Source: Elusimicrobiaceae bacterium (GTDB lineage: Bacteria; Elusimicrobiota; Elusimicrobia; Elusimicrobiales; Elusimicrobiaceae). From it: a DNA stretch of 64,000 bases. Below, piece after piece: positions 51,213-59,592 of the stretch. How positions within the stretch are numbered: the stretch's first letter is position 1; every line of letters starts with the position of its first letter. The notes beneath the pieces are model-generated. The model searched no databases. It saw nothing but the letters and a program-made list of their open reading frames with translations, and was not told the origin of the DNA. The stretch is from positions 1 through 64,000 of the forward strand of contig JAFZUQ010000003.1 in the NCBI GenBank assembly GCA_017618215.1, in the 5' to 3' direction. Both the position numbers and the translations under genes were made by a program.

Positions 51213-52181
51213 TTAAATTTTATCGTTTAAATTAAACTTGGCATCTTCAATAATCTTAAAAGTTATTTTTTCATCGTCGTTTAAATTTCGGTAAAAACTC
51301 CTATCGGCAACTGTATAAGAAACGTTGGGAATATATCTCAAAATAAAATTCATAATATCTTCATCAAACGGAGATATATAAAGCAAATGCATTGATGAAG
51401 AAGACAATGAGGACTTTAAATCCGCTGTTGCCGAAACTATTCCCAGAAGTTCACCGGTATTTGTCATTACACCTGAACCTGAAATACCCTGAATAACTCC
51501 AAAATTTTCTGTAACAACAGCTGAAAGTTTAGGTGAAAAAAATACAGTACTATCAGAATTTTTTAAAATATCCTTTTTACCGCTCCAAATAGAAATAACT
51601 GATAAATTCCTTTTTATTGCCAGAGGTCTTCTTGTATTCATAACAAGTATAGTAGGCAGATGCGTTCCATTTAATGCACGAACATAAACCGCTCTGTTAG
51701 GTATGCGGCGCAAGAACTCGGCTTCAGTTATATTGTGCATGCGTAAAGGGTCTTTAAAAACGGTTTTTGTTTCCTTGGGATCAAAATAAATTAAAGCTAT
51801 GTCGTAGAGAATTTCTTTAGTATCTAATCTAGTCTTATCAAATCTAAATATTTTTTTACTGAAATCCTTACCATTTGTGGTGGTGAAATCTGCTTCATAA
51901 TTTGTACCTACCAGTAAACGCGCTTGAAAACTACAAGTATCATTCATACACGGTTCCACACAATGTGCTGCGGTAATAAACCAATTTTTTGCAAGGCGTA
52001 CTGCCTGACATTTTACGATTTTCTCTAAACCGTGCTTATTTAGATTTATTTCATAAGTATTAGTGAAATCTTTAACAGAACTATAACTTTCTTCATTAGT
52101 AATAGTTACAAAACTTACTTCAGCTTTTGCCGAAATAATCAAAAACAAAAATGAAATAAAAAGTATTATTCTAATTTTCAT
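51213..52181 (-). CDS. Secreted trypsin-like serine protease, second of a pair
   Basis: 322 residues with a signal peptide (MKIRIILFISFLFLIISAKA). The chymotrypsin triad is visible: His73 in WFITAAHC, Asp127 in ILYDIALIYF and Ser234 in GISGSGVMTNTG. Unlike HtrA proteases it lacks a PDZ domain, and its first domain has several extra Cys (CEPCMNDTC). It overlaps the preceding protease gene by four bases (ATGA), so the pair is coupled. The two are only distantly similar. An export-related or surface-processing role is likely, but the substrate is unknown. Confidence 0.82.
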   Translation of the reverse strand: MKIRIILFISFLFLIISAKAEVSFVTITNEESYSSVKDFTNTYEINLNKHGLEKIVKCQAVRLAKNWFITAAHCVEPCMNDTCSFQARLLVGTNYEADFTTTNGKDFSKKIFRFDKTRLDTKEILYDIALIYFDPKETKTVFKDPLRMHNITEAEFLRRIPNRAVYVRALNGTHLPTILVMNTRRPLAIKRNLSVISIWSGKKDILKNSDSTVFFSPKLSAVVTENFGVIQGISGSGVMTNTGELLGIVSATADLKSSLSSSSMHLLYISPFDEDIMNFILRYIPNVSYTVADRSFYRNLNDDEKITFKIIEDAKFNLNDKI

Positions 52182-52915
52182 TTATCATTATCCAATGAAA
52201 TCAATATTTCTTTATCTTGTGTAATATCTTTAAAATCAGGCGAATTGGCATGTTTAAAGTAAAGCGAAAGACCTTTTCCACTTAAAAATTCCTTTACTTT
52301 GTCATCAAATGCGGCAAATACTGAAAAACGAACATTATTCCCTTGGCCTGCCGCTGCGGAAGTTATTGCAACAAGTTCGCCTTTATCCGTAAACACTCCC
52401 GCGCCGGACAATCCATGGAATATCCCCAGATCTTTAGTGAAAATTATTTGGCTTTTAGGCCCGTAAAAAACAGGATTTATTGACATAACAGTGCCAATGT
52501 TACCATTTATATCAAATGGAATTTTTAAACTTCTGTTTATAATTTTAGGTTCACTAAATCTTACAGAATTATCTATAATGAAAATAGGCGGTTCTTTAAA
52601 AGAACCTGGAATTTTTGCATTTTTAAAATCTATTAAAGCTATATCATAAGAAGCATTTTTACCTTGCCTGTTTTTGAACCAAAAAACATTTTGTTGCGAT
52701 GTTTTAAATATATTGCCCGCGATATTGACTTCTACGTTGCAGGAAATATTGCAAATATCCGTACAATGTTTAGCAGTTAAAAACCAAGTATCTTTTATAC
52801 GTACTGCCTGGCAAGATGTACCATTTGTATTACCTGGTTCGGAAACAAAAATTTCCTCCCCAAAAATAAAAGAGGCCGATAAACAGAATATACAAATAAT
52901 AAAAATTTTTCTCAT
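52178..52915 (-). CDS. Secreted trypsin-like serine protease, first of a pair
   Basis: 245 residues with a signal peptide (MRKIFIICIFCLSASFIFG). The triad is His50 in WFLTAKHC, Asp91 in SYDIALIDF and Ser170 in FHGLSGAGVF. It is smaller than its neighbour and lacks the long C-terminal part. No PDZ domain. Both have a Cys just after the active-site His, a disulfide position of chymotrypsin-fold proteases. Starts 35 bases after the stop of the DUF6056-like gene. Confidence 0.82.
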   Translation of the reverse strand: MRKIFIICIFCLSASFIFGEEIFVSEPGNTNGTSCQAVRIKDTWFLTAKHCTDICNISCNVEVNIAGNIFKTSQQNVFWFKNRQGKNASYDIALIDFKNAKIPGSFKEPPIFIIDNSVRFSEPKIINRSLKIPFDINGNIGTVMSINPVFYGPKSQIIFTKDLGIFHGLSGAGVFTDKGELVAITSAAAGQGNNVRFSVFAAFDDKVKEFLSGKGLSLYFKHANSPDFKDITQDKEILISLDNDK

Positions 52916-52950
52916 AAAACTATGATAGCAAATTTTTGCGATATTGTTTT

Positions 52951-54315
52951 TTAATTTCGCCTTTCTTCAATAGGAATATCACTGTCTATTTTAAGCCCCA
53001 GATATTTTTCATAGGTAGTGTAATATCCCATAGGATCATAATGTAAAGTCGCAAGATTTTCCGGAAAAGTACGCAAATTACGTATCATTTCCAAATAGAT
53101 ACTTTTTTGACCGGTTCTATAGGCATGTTCAATTTGCTTTTGACGGGTCTGATAAGCATCATAAAGATATTTATAAGAGGTATAAAATATCGGCATAATC
53201 ATAAGAATCCAAACAGTTAAAAAGAACGCAAAAGTTTTCGTTAAATTGAATTCACACAATGGTATAAAATCTTGAAGCAAAAATAAAAACGAACATACAA
53301 ACATAATGCTTGCGGAATAAAATGCCCTTTCCGGAACTAGAGGGGCCATACATAAAACCATGGCTAAAACAAAAGCGCAAATATAACATAAAGAAGATAG
53401 TACTAAATTCTCATTTTTTAAAAAGTCCTTCCTTAAATTGTAGCATCTGTATAATAGTAAAAAGGGTAAAAATACGGGGATATATAAAAATGCAGCCAAT
53501 AAAGAATCTATACTTGCTATATGCCAAAATAATTTTATGTAAAGCGGGGCATCAAAAAATTTCTTGAATTCCGGTATATTCAAACGAGCATGTAACCCTG
53601 GGGAAGTAAAATAAAATATTAGCCCTGAAATCATACCTATAAAAATAATCCAAAAAGAACTGTTTAATTTACGTTTTTTATAAAGGAACCAAGCTCCAAA
53701 TATAAACATTATACAAAAAGCCATAGGTGAAGTATTCTCATGTAGCCAACCTACAGAAAAGCCAAATATAAAATATATAGGCCACAATAATACCGGTGCA
53801 GATTTCGCAGGTGCTTTATAATATTTTCTAAGGTAAATTAGAAATATCATAAAAAATATAAATGGCCAACTGTATGTTGCAGCACCACCTATCCAAAAAA
53901 TTGTATTATCCGGTTTTGCAATAAAGAAGGTACAAAGCAAAGTTAAAAGTAAAAATACAGGAAAGTCCTTCAAATTTTTAAACGAAGGTAAGCGTAAATA
54001 TATAAAATAAAACACACTTAAAAGCGAAGCAATTTGCATAAAAGGATTAAGAAGAAGGAAAATCGGTTTCCCTTTCACAAGTAGAAATGTTCCCAAAAAA
54101 GGTCCAAGGCGTAAAGTATTATAATGATAAGTTAATTTTATAGCTTTCCATGCTAAAGGAAAAGTGGTGATTTCATGTCCTAATATTTCATCTTTACCTA
54201 GTGGATATAAATAGGAAAAAAATGCTATAAAAGCAATATATACTCCAAAAAATAAACCCCAAATAATATAATATTTCCTATCATTTTTGCACATAAGATT
54301 ATTTTTTCTTTTCAT
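52951..54315 (-). CDS. Polytopic membrane protein, DUF6056-like
   Basis: 454 residues with about ten hydrophobic helices. FWIGGAATYSWPFIFFM (about 136-152) and GWLHENTSPMAFC (about 188-200) resemble DUF6056, a membrane family of possible glycosyltransferase-like fold and unknown function. It overlaps the ClC-type gene by 17 bases. An ATG at 54294 is an alternative start; neither has a clear ribosome-binding site. Function unknown. Confidence 0.55.
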   Translation of the reverse strand: MKRKNNLMCKNDRKYYIIWGLFFGVYIAFIAFFSYLYPLGKDEILGHEITTFPLAWKAIKLTYHYNTLRLGPFLGTFLLVKGKPIFLLLNPFMQIASLLSVFYFIYLRLPSFKNLKDFPVFLLLTLLCTFFIAKPDNTIFWIGGAATYSWPFIFFMIFLIYLRKYYKAPAKSAPVLLWPIYFIFGFSVGWLHENTSPMAFCIMFIFGAWFLYKKRKLNSSFWIIFIGMISGLIFYFTSPGLHARLNIPEFKKFFDAPLYIKLFWHIASIDSLLAAFLYIPVFLPFLLLYRCYNLRKDFLKNENLVLSSLCYICAFVLAMVLCMAPLVPERAFYSASIMFVCSFLFLLQDFIPLCEFNLTKTFAFFLTVWILMIMPIFYTSYKYLYDAYQTRQKQIEHAYRTGQKSIYLEMIRNLRTFPENLATLHYDPMGYYTTYEKYLGLKIDSDIPIEERRN

Positions 54316-55747
54316 CGAAATTAGGGAATAAATGTTTTAAAATTTGAAAATCCTTTTTATTCTCTTTAGATTTAGTGACTATTTCATCTATTTCCTTCTT
54401 GTTTAAACTATTAGGAAGTAAATGTCTTATGGACTGTAAAATAAAATTCTTTTTTACTAAAGCTTTTTCAAGTTGCTCAGTAGTATAAGAATCTAAAGGA
54501 TCGTTTTTATCATCTTCAATGAGGTTTTTATTAAATGAAAATTCTTGCTTGGGATATATTGAACGCTGACCTGTAACCAAAAAACTGACTATACAAGATA
54601 CAGCCGCATAAGGGGCTATGGAAGCACCGAAAAGTTCTATTGCCATAATACTTGCAGCAAGCGGGGTGTTTGCAGCACCTGCCAAAACGCTCACGAGGCC
54701 GAGTGCGGCAAAAGTTGAAGTATTAAGGCCAATTAGATTGGCAAAAAAGTAGCCGGAATTTGCACCTATAAAAAATACAGGTGTTACAAGACCTCCAACA
54801 CCGCCTCCGGCAAAAGTAAAGGCCGTTGCTATTATTTTAATTAGAAAACCTAAATTCATTCCTCTACCGCCACTTAAAATAATATCTATTCTATTCATTG
54901 TAAGGCCGAGATAATCAGGTGAAGTCAAAAGCCCTATCAATATTACAACACTTGAAGCCACGAAACAACGTATGAGCATATTGGTTTTTGAACTTACATA
55001 TCTCATTATAATATTACTTAACTTCATTATCTCAATTAAAATTAGCGCAACAACTCCGAAAAATAGACCTGCCAAAACTACCATAAACAATGAACCGTCC
55101 AAAGAAATTGCCTTTAGATTAAGTGGGTGATAAATATAATTAACCCCCAGCGCGTGGGTTACCTGGAAGGAAGTTATACCGGCAATGAAAGCAGGAAACA
55201 TAACTTCATAGAAAACCGTACCGACACTCAAAACTTCAAGCCCAAACAATGCCCCGGATATTGGTACGCCAAAAACCCCGGCAAAACCGGCACTTACACC
55301 GCAAATCATAAGTTTACGGCGCTCCTGTTTATTAAACGAAAATATTTTCGCGCAAGTACTGGCTACACCTGCACCGACATCGGCACAAGGAGATTCTTTA
55401 CCTGCACTTCCACCGCAAGCGATAGTAATTATCGGTAAAAAAAATGCTTTTAATGCAGATATTAAGGAAACCCCTTTTCTTTCATTTATTGAAGCAATGG
55501 CCTGATTTGTGGAATAGTCATTATCTTCTGGTGACATTTTTGCCAGTTTATTGACAAGATATAAAGCAAAAGGAAGAACCAAAAAATAGTATTCGAATTG
55601 ATTTGTAAAACCGATAGAAAATTCAAGCAATTTCAAAAACATGGCATTACAAATACCTACTATAACACCGATTAGTAAAGCAAGTAAAAACCATTTAAGA
55701 ATATTTAAAAAAGTGATTTTACGTTGTAAAATTGCTATTCGTCTCAT
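54299..55747 (-). CDS. ClC-family chloride channel or antiporter
   Basis: 482 residues with about ten membrane helices. The gating-Glu motif appears as AGKESPCADVGAG (about 112-124) where most members have GREGP. FAGVFGVPISGALFGLEV and FAGGGVGGLVTPVFFIGANSG are also ClC signatures. The GSGIP selectivity motif in the first part is not seen, so ion preference is uncertain. A charged C-terminal tail of about 80 residues follows the membrane domain. It lies 15 bases after marC. Confidence 0.85.
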   Translation of the reverse strand: MRRIAILQRKITFLNILKWFLLALLIGVIVGICNAMFLKLLEFSIGFTNQFEYYFLVLPFALYLVNKLAKMSPEDNDYSTNQAIASINERKGVSLISALKAFFLPIITIACGGSAGKESPCADVGAGVASTCAKIFSFNKQERRKLMICGVSAGFAGVFGVPISGALFGLEVLSVGTVFYEVMFPAFIAGITSFQVTHALGVNYIYHPLNLKAISLDGSLFMVVLAGLFFGVVALILIEIMKLSNIIMRYVSSKTNMLIRCFVASSVVILIGLLTSPDYLGLTMNRIDIILSGGRGMNLGFLIKIIATAFTFAGGGVGGLVTPVFFIGANSGYFFANLIGLNTSTFAALGLVSVLAGAANTPLAASIMAIELFGASIAPYAAVSCIVSFLVTGQRSIYPKQEFSFNKNLIEDDKNDPLDSYTTEQLEKALVKKNFILQSIRHLLPNSLNKKEIDEIVTKSKENKKDFQILKHLFPNFDEKKK

Positions 55748-55762
55748 TTACCCCCCTGTAGT

Positions 55763-56365
55763 TTAGGATAAAGATTTTACAAATTCCGAAATACCGCCCA
55801 TCATCATGTTTACCGAAATGAGGACCATTAATAAACCGGTTAATCTCTCTAAAGCGATTATACCGCGTTTACCAAGTAAATTGCTTATGGGGAAAGATAA
55901 TAATAAAATTAATCCGTTTAATATAGAAGCAAACAAAACAGCAATGAATAAATACCAAATTTTAGAAGGTGCTCCTGCTGATAATATCAAGAGCATACTC
56001 AAACTTGCAGGACCTGCAATAAGAGGTATTGCCAAAGGGACTAAAAAAGGTTCTTCATCTTTTTGATTTATTTGGGCTTGTTCATCCAGGGAAGAATTGA
56101 AAACCAATTTTATTGACATTATGAACAAAACTATACCACCTGAAATTCCCAAAGAATGTTTTGCTATACCAAGCCATGCAAGCATCTTGGCACCTGCAAA
56201 TAAAAAAAGCATCATTATAAACAAAGCAATCATTAGTTCCCGGATAAGAACTTTTGTCCGCCTTTCGGTAGGAACTCTTTTTAAAGCGGTAATAAAAAGT
56301 GGTATATTACCGAAAGGGTCCATTACCAAAATCAAAGTAATAATATAACTAGAGATTAATTCCAT
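55763..56365 (-). CDS. MarC-family membrane protein
   Basis: 200 residues with six hydrophobic helices. The family signatures LVMDPFGNIPLFI (about 13-25) and PLAIPLIAGPASLSMLLIL (about 110-128) are present. MarC (UPF0056) proteins are integral membrane proteins of unknown transport function; the name comes from a multiple-antibiotic-resistance locus, though E. coli MarC is not needed for resistance. It sits between the prepilin and ClC genes. Confidence 0.88.
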   Translation of the reverse strand: MELISSYIITLILVMDPFGNIPLFITALKRVPTERRTKVLIRELMIALFIMMLFLFAGAKMLAWLGIAKHSLGISGGIVLFIMSIKLVFNSSLDEQAQINQKDEEPFLVPLAIPLIAGPASLSMLLILSAGAPSKIWYLFIAVLFASILNGLILLLSFPISNLLGKRGIIALERLTGLLMVLISVNMMMGGISEFVKSLS

Positions 56366-56380
56366 AAATTTAATTCTCTA

Positions 56381-56833
56381 TTAAGTCAGATGGAGTGTTT
56401 CCGAACAAATTTCAGTGGTAGATGAACAAGTAATATCATTTTCGTCCCCTAAAGAATATGAAATCGTATATAGAGGACGGTTGGGTACTCCGCTGCCTCT
56501 CTCAGCATCGATTTTGTTGTTAGTAATATCTAATGTGAAAACGAAGCCGCCGTCAGTGTAAGATCGGTTATTGTTTGATAACGCAGAAGTATCCAGCTTA
56601 ATATCTAACTTAGTAAAATCAAAATGATTTGGTAATGTATCACCGTGTAGAGCCATATAACGATCAACGGAATCACCTATTATTTTTAAAGTAGTCATAC
56701 CTGAAGCTGCTTTTTGACGTTCTATGTGATCCTTATAATATGGTATGCCGGCACTTGCTAAAATCCCGATAATTATAACTACTATTAGTATTTCTGTCAG
56801 AGTATAACCTGATTTTTTATTTAATATATTCAT
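56381..56833 (-). CDS. Type IV prepilin-like protein
   Basis: 150 residues. A basic leader ends in KKSG, then the mature part starts YTLTEILIVVIIIGILASAG with the conserved Glu5. The first residue would be Tyr instead of the usual Phe. Two C-terminal cysteines in CSSTTEIC could form the disulfide-bonded loop of pilins. The ATG at 56833 has AGAGG upstream; an upstream GTG in frame is ignored. It has its own promoter (56851-56879). A prepilin peptidase and assembly ATPase are not in this window. Confidence 0.88.
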   Translation of the reverse strand: MNILNKKSGYTLTEILIVVIIIGILASAGIPYYKDHIERQKAASGMTTLKIIGDSVDRYMALHGDTLPNHFDFTKLDIKLDTSALSNNNRSYTDGGFVFTLDITNNKIDAERGSGVPNRPLYTISYSLGDENDITCSSTTEICSETLHLT

Positions 56834-56850
56834 AAACACCTCTTAAAGAC

Positions 56851-56879
56851 AGTTTAGCATAATTAAAACTGTTTGGCAA
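56851..56879 (-). promoter_or_regulatory. Promoter of the prepilin gene
   Basis: On the minus strand TTGCCA (56879-56874), a 17-base spacer and TAAACT (56856-56851), preceded by TGC (extended -10). Confidence 0.6.
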
Positions 56880-56886
56880 ATATCAG

Positions 56887-58182
56887 TTAATTATCCATAA
56901 GTTCAGCTGTTTTGGTTTCTTTGATAAAAGAATCAGCTTTATCCAATTTCGATATTTTATAAGCTAACGGAATAACGGCAAAAGTAATTAAACTAAATAT
57001 GCTTACGTATAGGAAAAAGTGATTATATCCCCAATAAACTTGCATTTTACCGCTAAGCATATTAGGCACCATCATCCCAAGTGCCATAAGGCCAGTAGAT
57101 ATTGCGTAGAAAGATGTTTTATATTCCCCCTCAGACACATACATAATAAATACGCTAAATGCCATCATGGCAAGCCCGTTACCAAAGTTTTCTAATATCA
57201 GTAAAGTTGTAATTACAGGCAAATTGGGGTGGAAATAGGCCATATAAGCATAAAAGAAATTAGGTAAAACCAAAAATAATGCAAAGGCCACAAGGCATTT
57301 TTTGAACCCGAACTTAGAAAGTATCCATCCGCCGAAAATATTACCGCAAATTATAGCGATAAGCCCAAGCGTACCCTTAATATAACCGTAAGTTTCCGTT
57401 GAAAGGGCAAGCCCACCCTTATCCAAAGGCTGGAGCATAAAGGGAACAACAACTTTTTCCAAGCAGGCATCCCCAAAACGATACAAAAATATAAAAAGCA
57501 AAATATAAACAATTTGTTTTTGGGTAAAATATTTCTTAAAAATATCGCCGTAAAAAGCAAGGCCTTTCTTTTCCTGTTGTTTAGGCCCGTCTGAAGCCGG
57601 ATGCGGTAAAATGAAATTATGATAAGCAACAAGTATTACGGAAAATATTGCTACTGCCCCTAAAACAAAAGTCCAGGCAAGGGATATATTTGAAAAATGT
57701 TTTTCCAATTTACCTGCCAAAACTACCAAAGGACCGCTTATAAAAATTAAAGAAAACCTATAAAAAACGGTACGCCAACCAACGAAATATGCCTGGTCTT
57801 TTTCAGTCAAAGCAAGCAAATAAAAGCCGTCTAAAGCGATGTCATGCGTCGCAGATAAAAATGCCCCCACAAAAAAACCCAAGACAGATGCCATAAAAAA
57901 ATTACTTGTTTGCAAAGTTAAGGCTATAAACAAGAAACACAAAGCCAAAGCAAATTGCATGCTTATTACCCAACGGCGTTTTGTGCTGTTACCTTCTACC
58001 AAAGGCGCCCAAAACATTTTTAAAACCCAGGGCAAGTAAAGCCATGAAGTCCAAAAAATAAAAACATCGTTTGGAATATTTAAACGTGTATAAATGATTG
58101 CTGATAATACATTTATTACGCCGTAAGGAAGACCTTCCATAAAATAAGTGGAAGGTATAAAAAACCAAGCATTATTTTTCAT
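56887..58182 (-). CDS. AmpG-like MFS permease
   Basis: 431 residues with about twelve membrane helices. The start FFIPSTYFMEGLPYGVINVL and the YLPWVLKMFWAPLVE segment match AmpG-type permeases, which import anhydro-muropeptides for peptidoglycan recycling. Other members of this group carry different substrates, so the muropeptide role is plausible but unproven. It begins 12 bases after the stop of a secreted-protein gene and so may belong to that operon, which starts with a TAGGTC-box promoter. Confidence 0.75.
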   Translation of the reverse strand: MKNNAWFFIPSTYFMEGLPYGVINVLSAIIYTRLNIPNDVFIFWTSWLYLPWVLKMFWAPLVEGNSTKRRWVISMQFALALCFLFIALTLQTSNFFMASVLGFFVGAFLSATHDIALDGFYLLALTEKDQAYFVGWRTVFYRFSLIFISGPLVVLAGKLEKHFSNISLAWTFVLGAVAIFSVILVAYHNFILPHPASDGPKQQEKKGLAFYGDIFKKYFTQKQIVYILLFIFLYRFGDACLEKVVVPFMLQPLDKGGLALSTETYGYIKGTLGLIAIICGNIFGGWILSKFGFKKCLVAFALFLVLPNFFYAYMAYFHPNLPVITTLLILENFGNGLAMMAFSVFIMYVSEGEYKTSFYAISTGLMALGMMVPNMLSGKMQVYWGYNHFFLYVSIFSLITFAVIPLAYKISKLDKADSFIKETKTAELMDN

Positions 58183-58194
58183 GCTTAAATTATA

Positions 58195-59589
58195 CTATAT
58201 ATTTAAAGCATCTTGCTTGATTTTCTTTTCTGTATTTTTATAGATTTTATCAAATTGAATATTAACTTGCTGTTCTATATTTTTTTGATTTTTATGAGTA
58301 GTATTTAAAGATGATTTTTCCAAAACAGCCAAAGCATAGAGTAAATCTTTAGTTTGATTTTGAAAATCGTCGAAATGATTTTCAGCGATATAGGAAAAAG
58401 CGGTATTTCTGAGTTTATCGGGTAATTGTTCAAGAAAAGCAAATAAATTATTATTATTTTCTTCTATGGCGTCAATTAAAGCTAATTCTTGGCGATTTCT
58501 GTTTACGGTATATGATTTTATATCATTTACTTTAATAAGATGTTGTGTTATGTCAATTAAGGCTAAGACGCCCAAAAATAATGCTCCGCTTTTGGTAAAA
58601 GTGTTTATCTCTTTACCGGCACATAATTTATTTACGGTTTGCATTCTTCCTTCATTTTCCAAATTTTTTAAATTCATATCTTCTACTTGACGCTGGAAAG
58701 TAGTAATTTGATTATACAACACAGGATTAGCATTGTAATCTAATTGTTCAAAAAGTTTTTCTAGTTTTTGCTTGCCTTTTAAATAATTTTTTTGAGATTC
58801 TCGATGCTCGATGATATATTTTGTGACTAATCTTTCCATATCTTTTCTGTTATTTGTGTTGCGTATCTCATTTAATGCCACAAAATTACCTTTATAAACA
58901 CTTAATTGACGTGTAAATTCTGTCAACAAGTGTTCATCAGCATATATAGACTCTGTTAACTCAGGTAACTGCGTTAAATTATTGTAAGCAATAATAACTT
59001 CATGGGGATTGACTTTTGCCCTTTTACATGATTGTTCAAATAAAAACTTTGCATCTGTAAAATCAGCAAGAGTATATTCGGTGTTTGCATCAATGCTTAA
59101 GTTTTGTAATTCTTCCGCTACTGTCATACTTTGATTAATTCTTAAATAGCTTTCACAATAATCTACTATATTAATATCTTCAGTTAATGCTCGATTTAAG
59201 AAATCCAGTGATTCTTGTTGAATCTTATCCATATGATCTATTGCCATGTCATCTGCGAGGCGGGTTTTTTTCAATTCTAAATAGACTTCACGATGAAGAT
59301 CTAAAATAGAAGCTTCGGGTTCTACAGGAATATTAAATTTTTCCAGCAAAGTGGCTAGTTCTTCTTTGCTATTAATTTTAACACCGGCAGCAACAACTGA
59401 TAATGCCAGAATAGGGGTCAACTTTTGGTCGCCTTTAAAATCTTTTAATACAAGTGAGGAATTTGCTCTTTTATAAACTTTATTATATATATCTTCTACT
59501 TGTTGCTTTGTAGGATGGATGGTTTGCGCATATCCTGATGTTTGCAGTAGTAGTACACAAGATAAAAAACAGCTAATTATTCTTTTCAT
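58195..59589 (-). CDS. Secreted helical protein of unknown function
   Basis: 464 residues with a signal peptide (MKRIISCFLSCVLLLQTSGYA). Almost entirely alpha-helical, with coiled-coil-like stretches in the middle (LEKLFEQLDYNANPVLYNQI region). One short hydrophobic segment near 340-360 (SGALFLGVLALIDITQHL) could be a membrane helix. It follows the gene at 59593 by three bases and is thus the second gene of the operon. I recognise no family. Confidence 0.65.
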   Translation of the reverse strand: MKRIISCFLSCVLLLQTSGYAQTIHPTKQQVEDIYNKVYKRANSSLVLKDFKGDQKLTPILALSVVAAGVKINSKEELATLLEKFNIPVEPEASILDLHREVYLELKKTRLADDMAIDHMDKIQQESLDFLNRALTEDINIVDYCESYLRINQSMTVAEELQNLSIDANTEYTLADFTDAKFLFEQSCKRAKVNPHEVIIAYNNLTQLPELTESIYADEHLLTEFTRQLSVYKGNFVALNEIRNTNNRKDMERLVTKYIIEHRESQKNYLKGKQKLEKLFEQLDYNANPVLYNQITTFQRQVEDMNLKNLENEGRMQTVNKLCAGKEINTFTKSGALFLGVLALIDITQHLIKVNDIKSYTVNRNRQELALIDAIEENNNNLFAFLEQLPDKLRNTAFSYIAENHFDDFQNQTKDLLYALAVLEKSSLNTTHKNQKNIEQQVNIQFDKIYKNTEKKIKQDALNI

Positions 59590-59592
59590 AAA

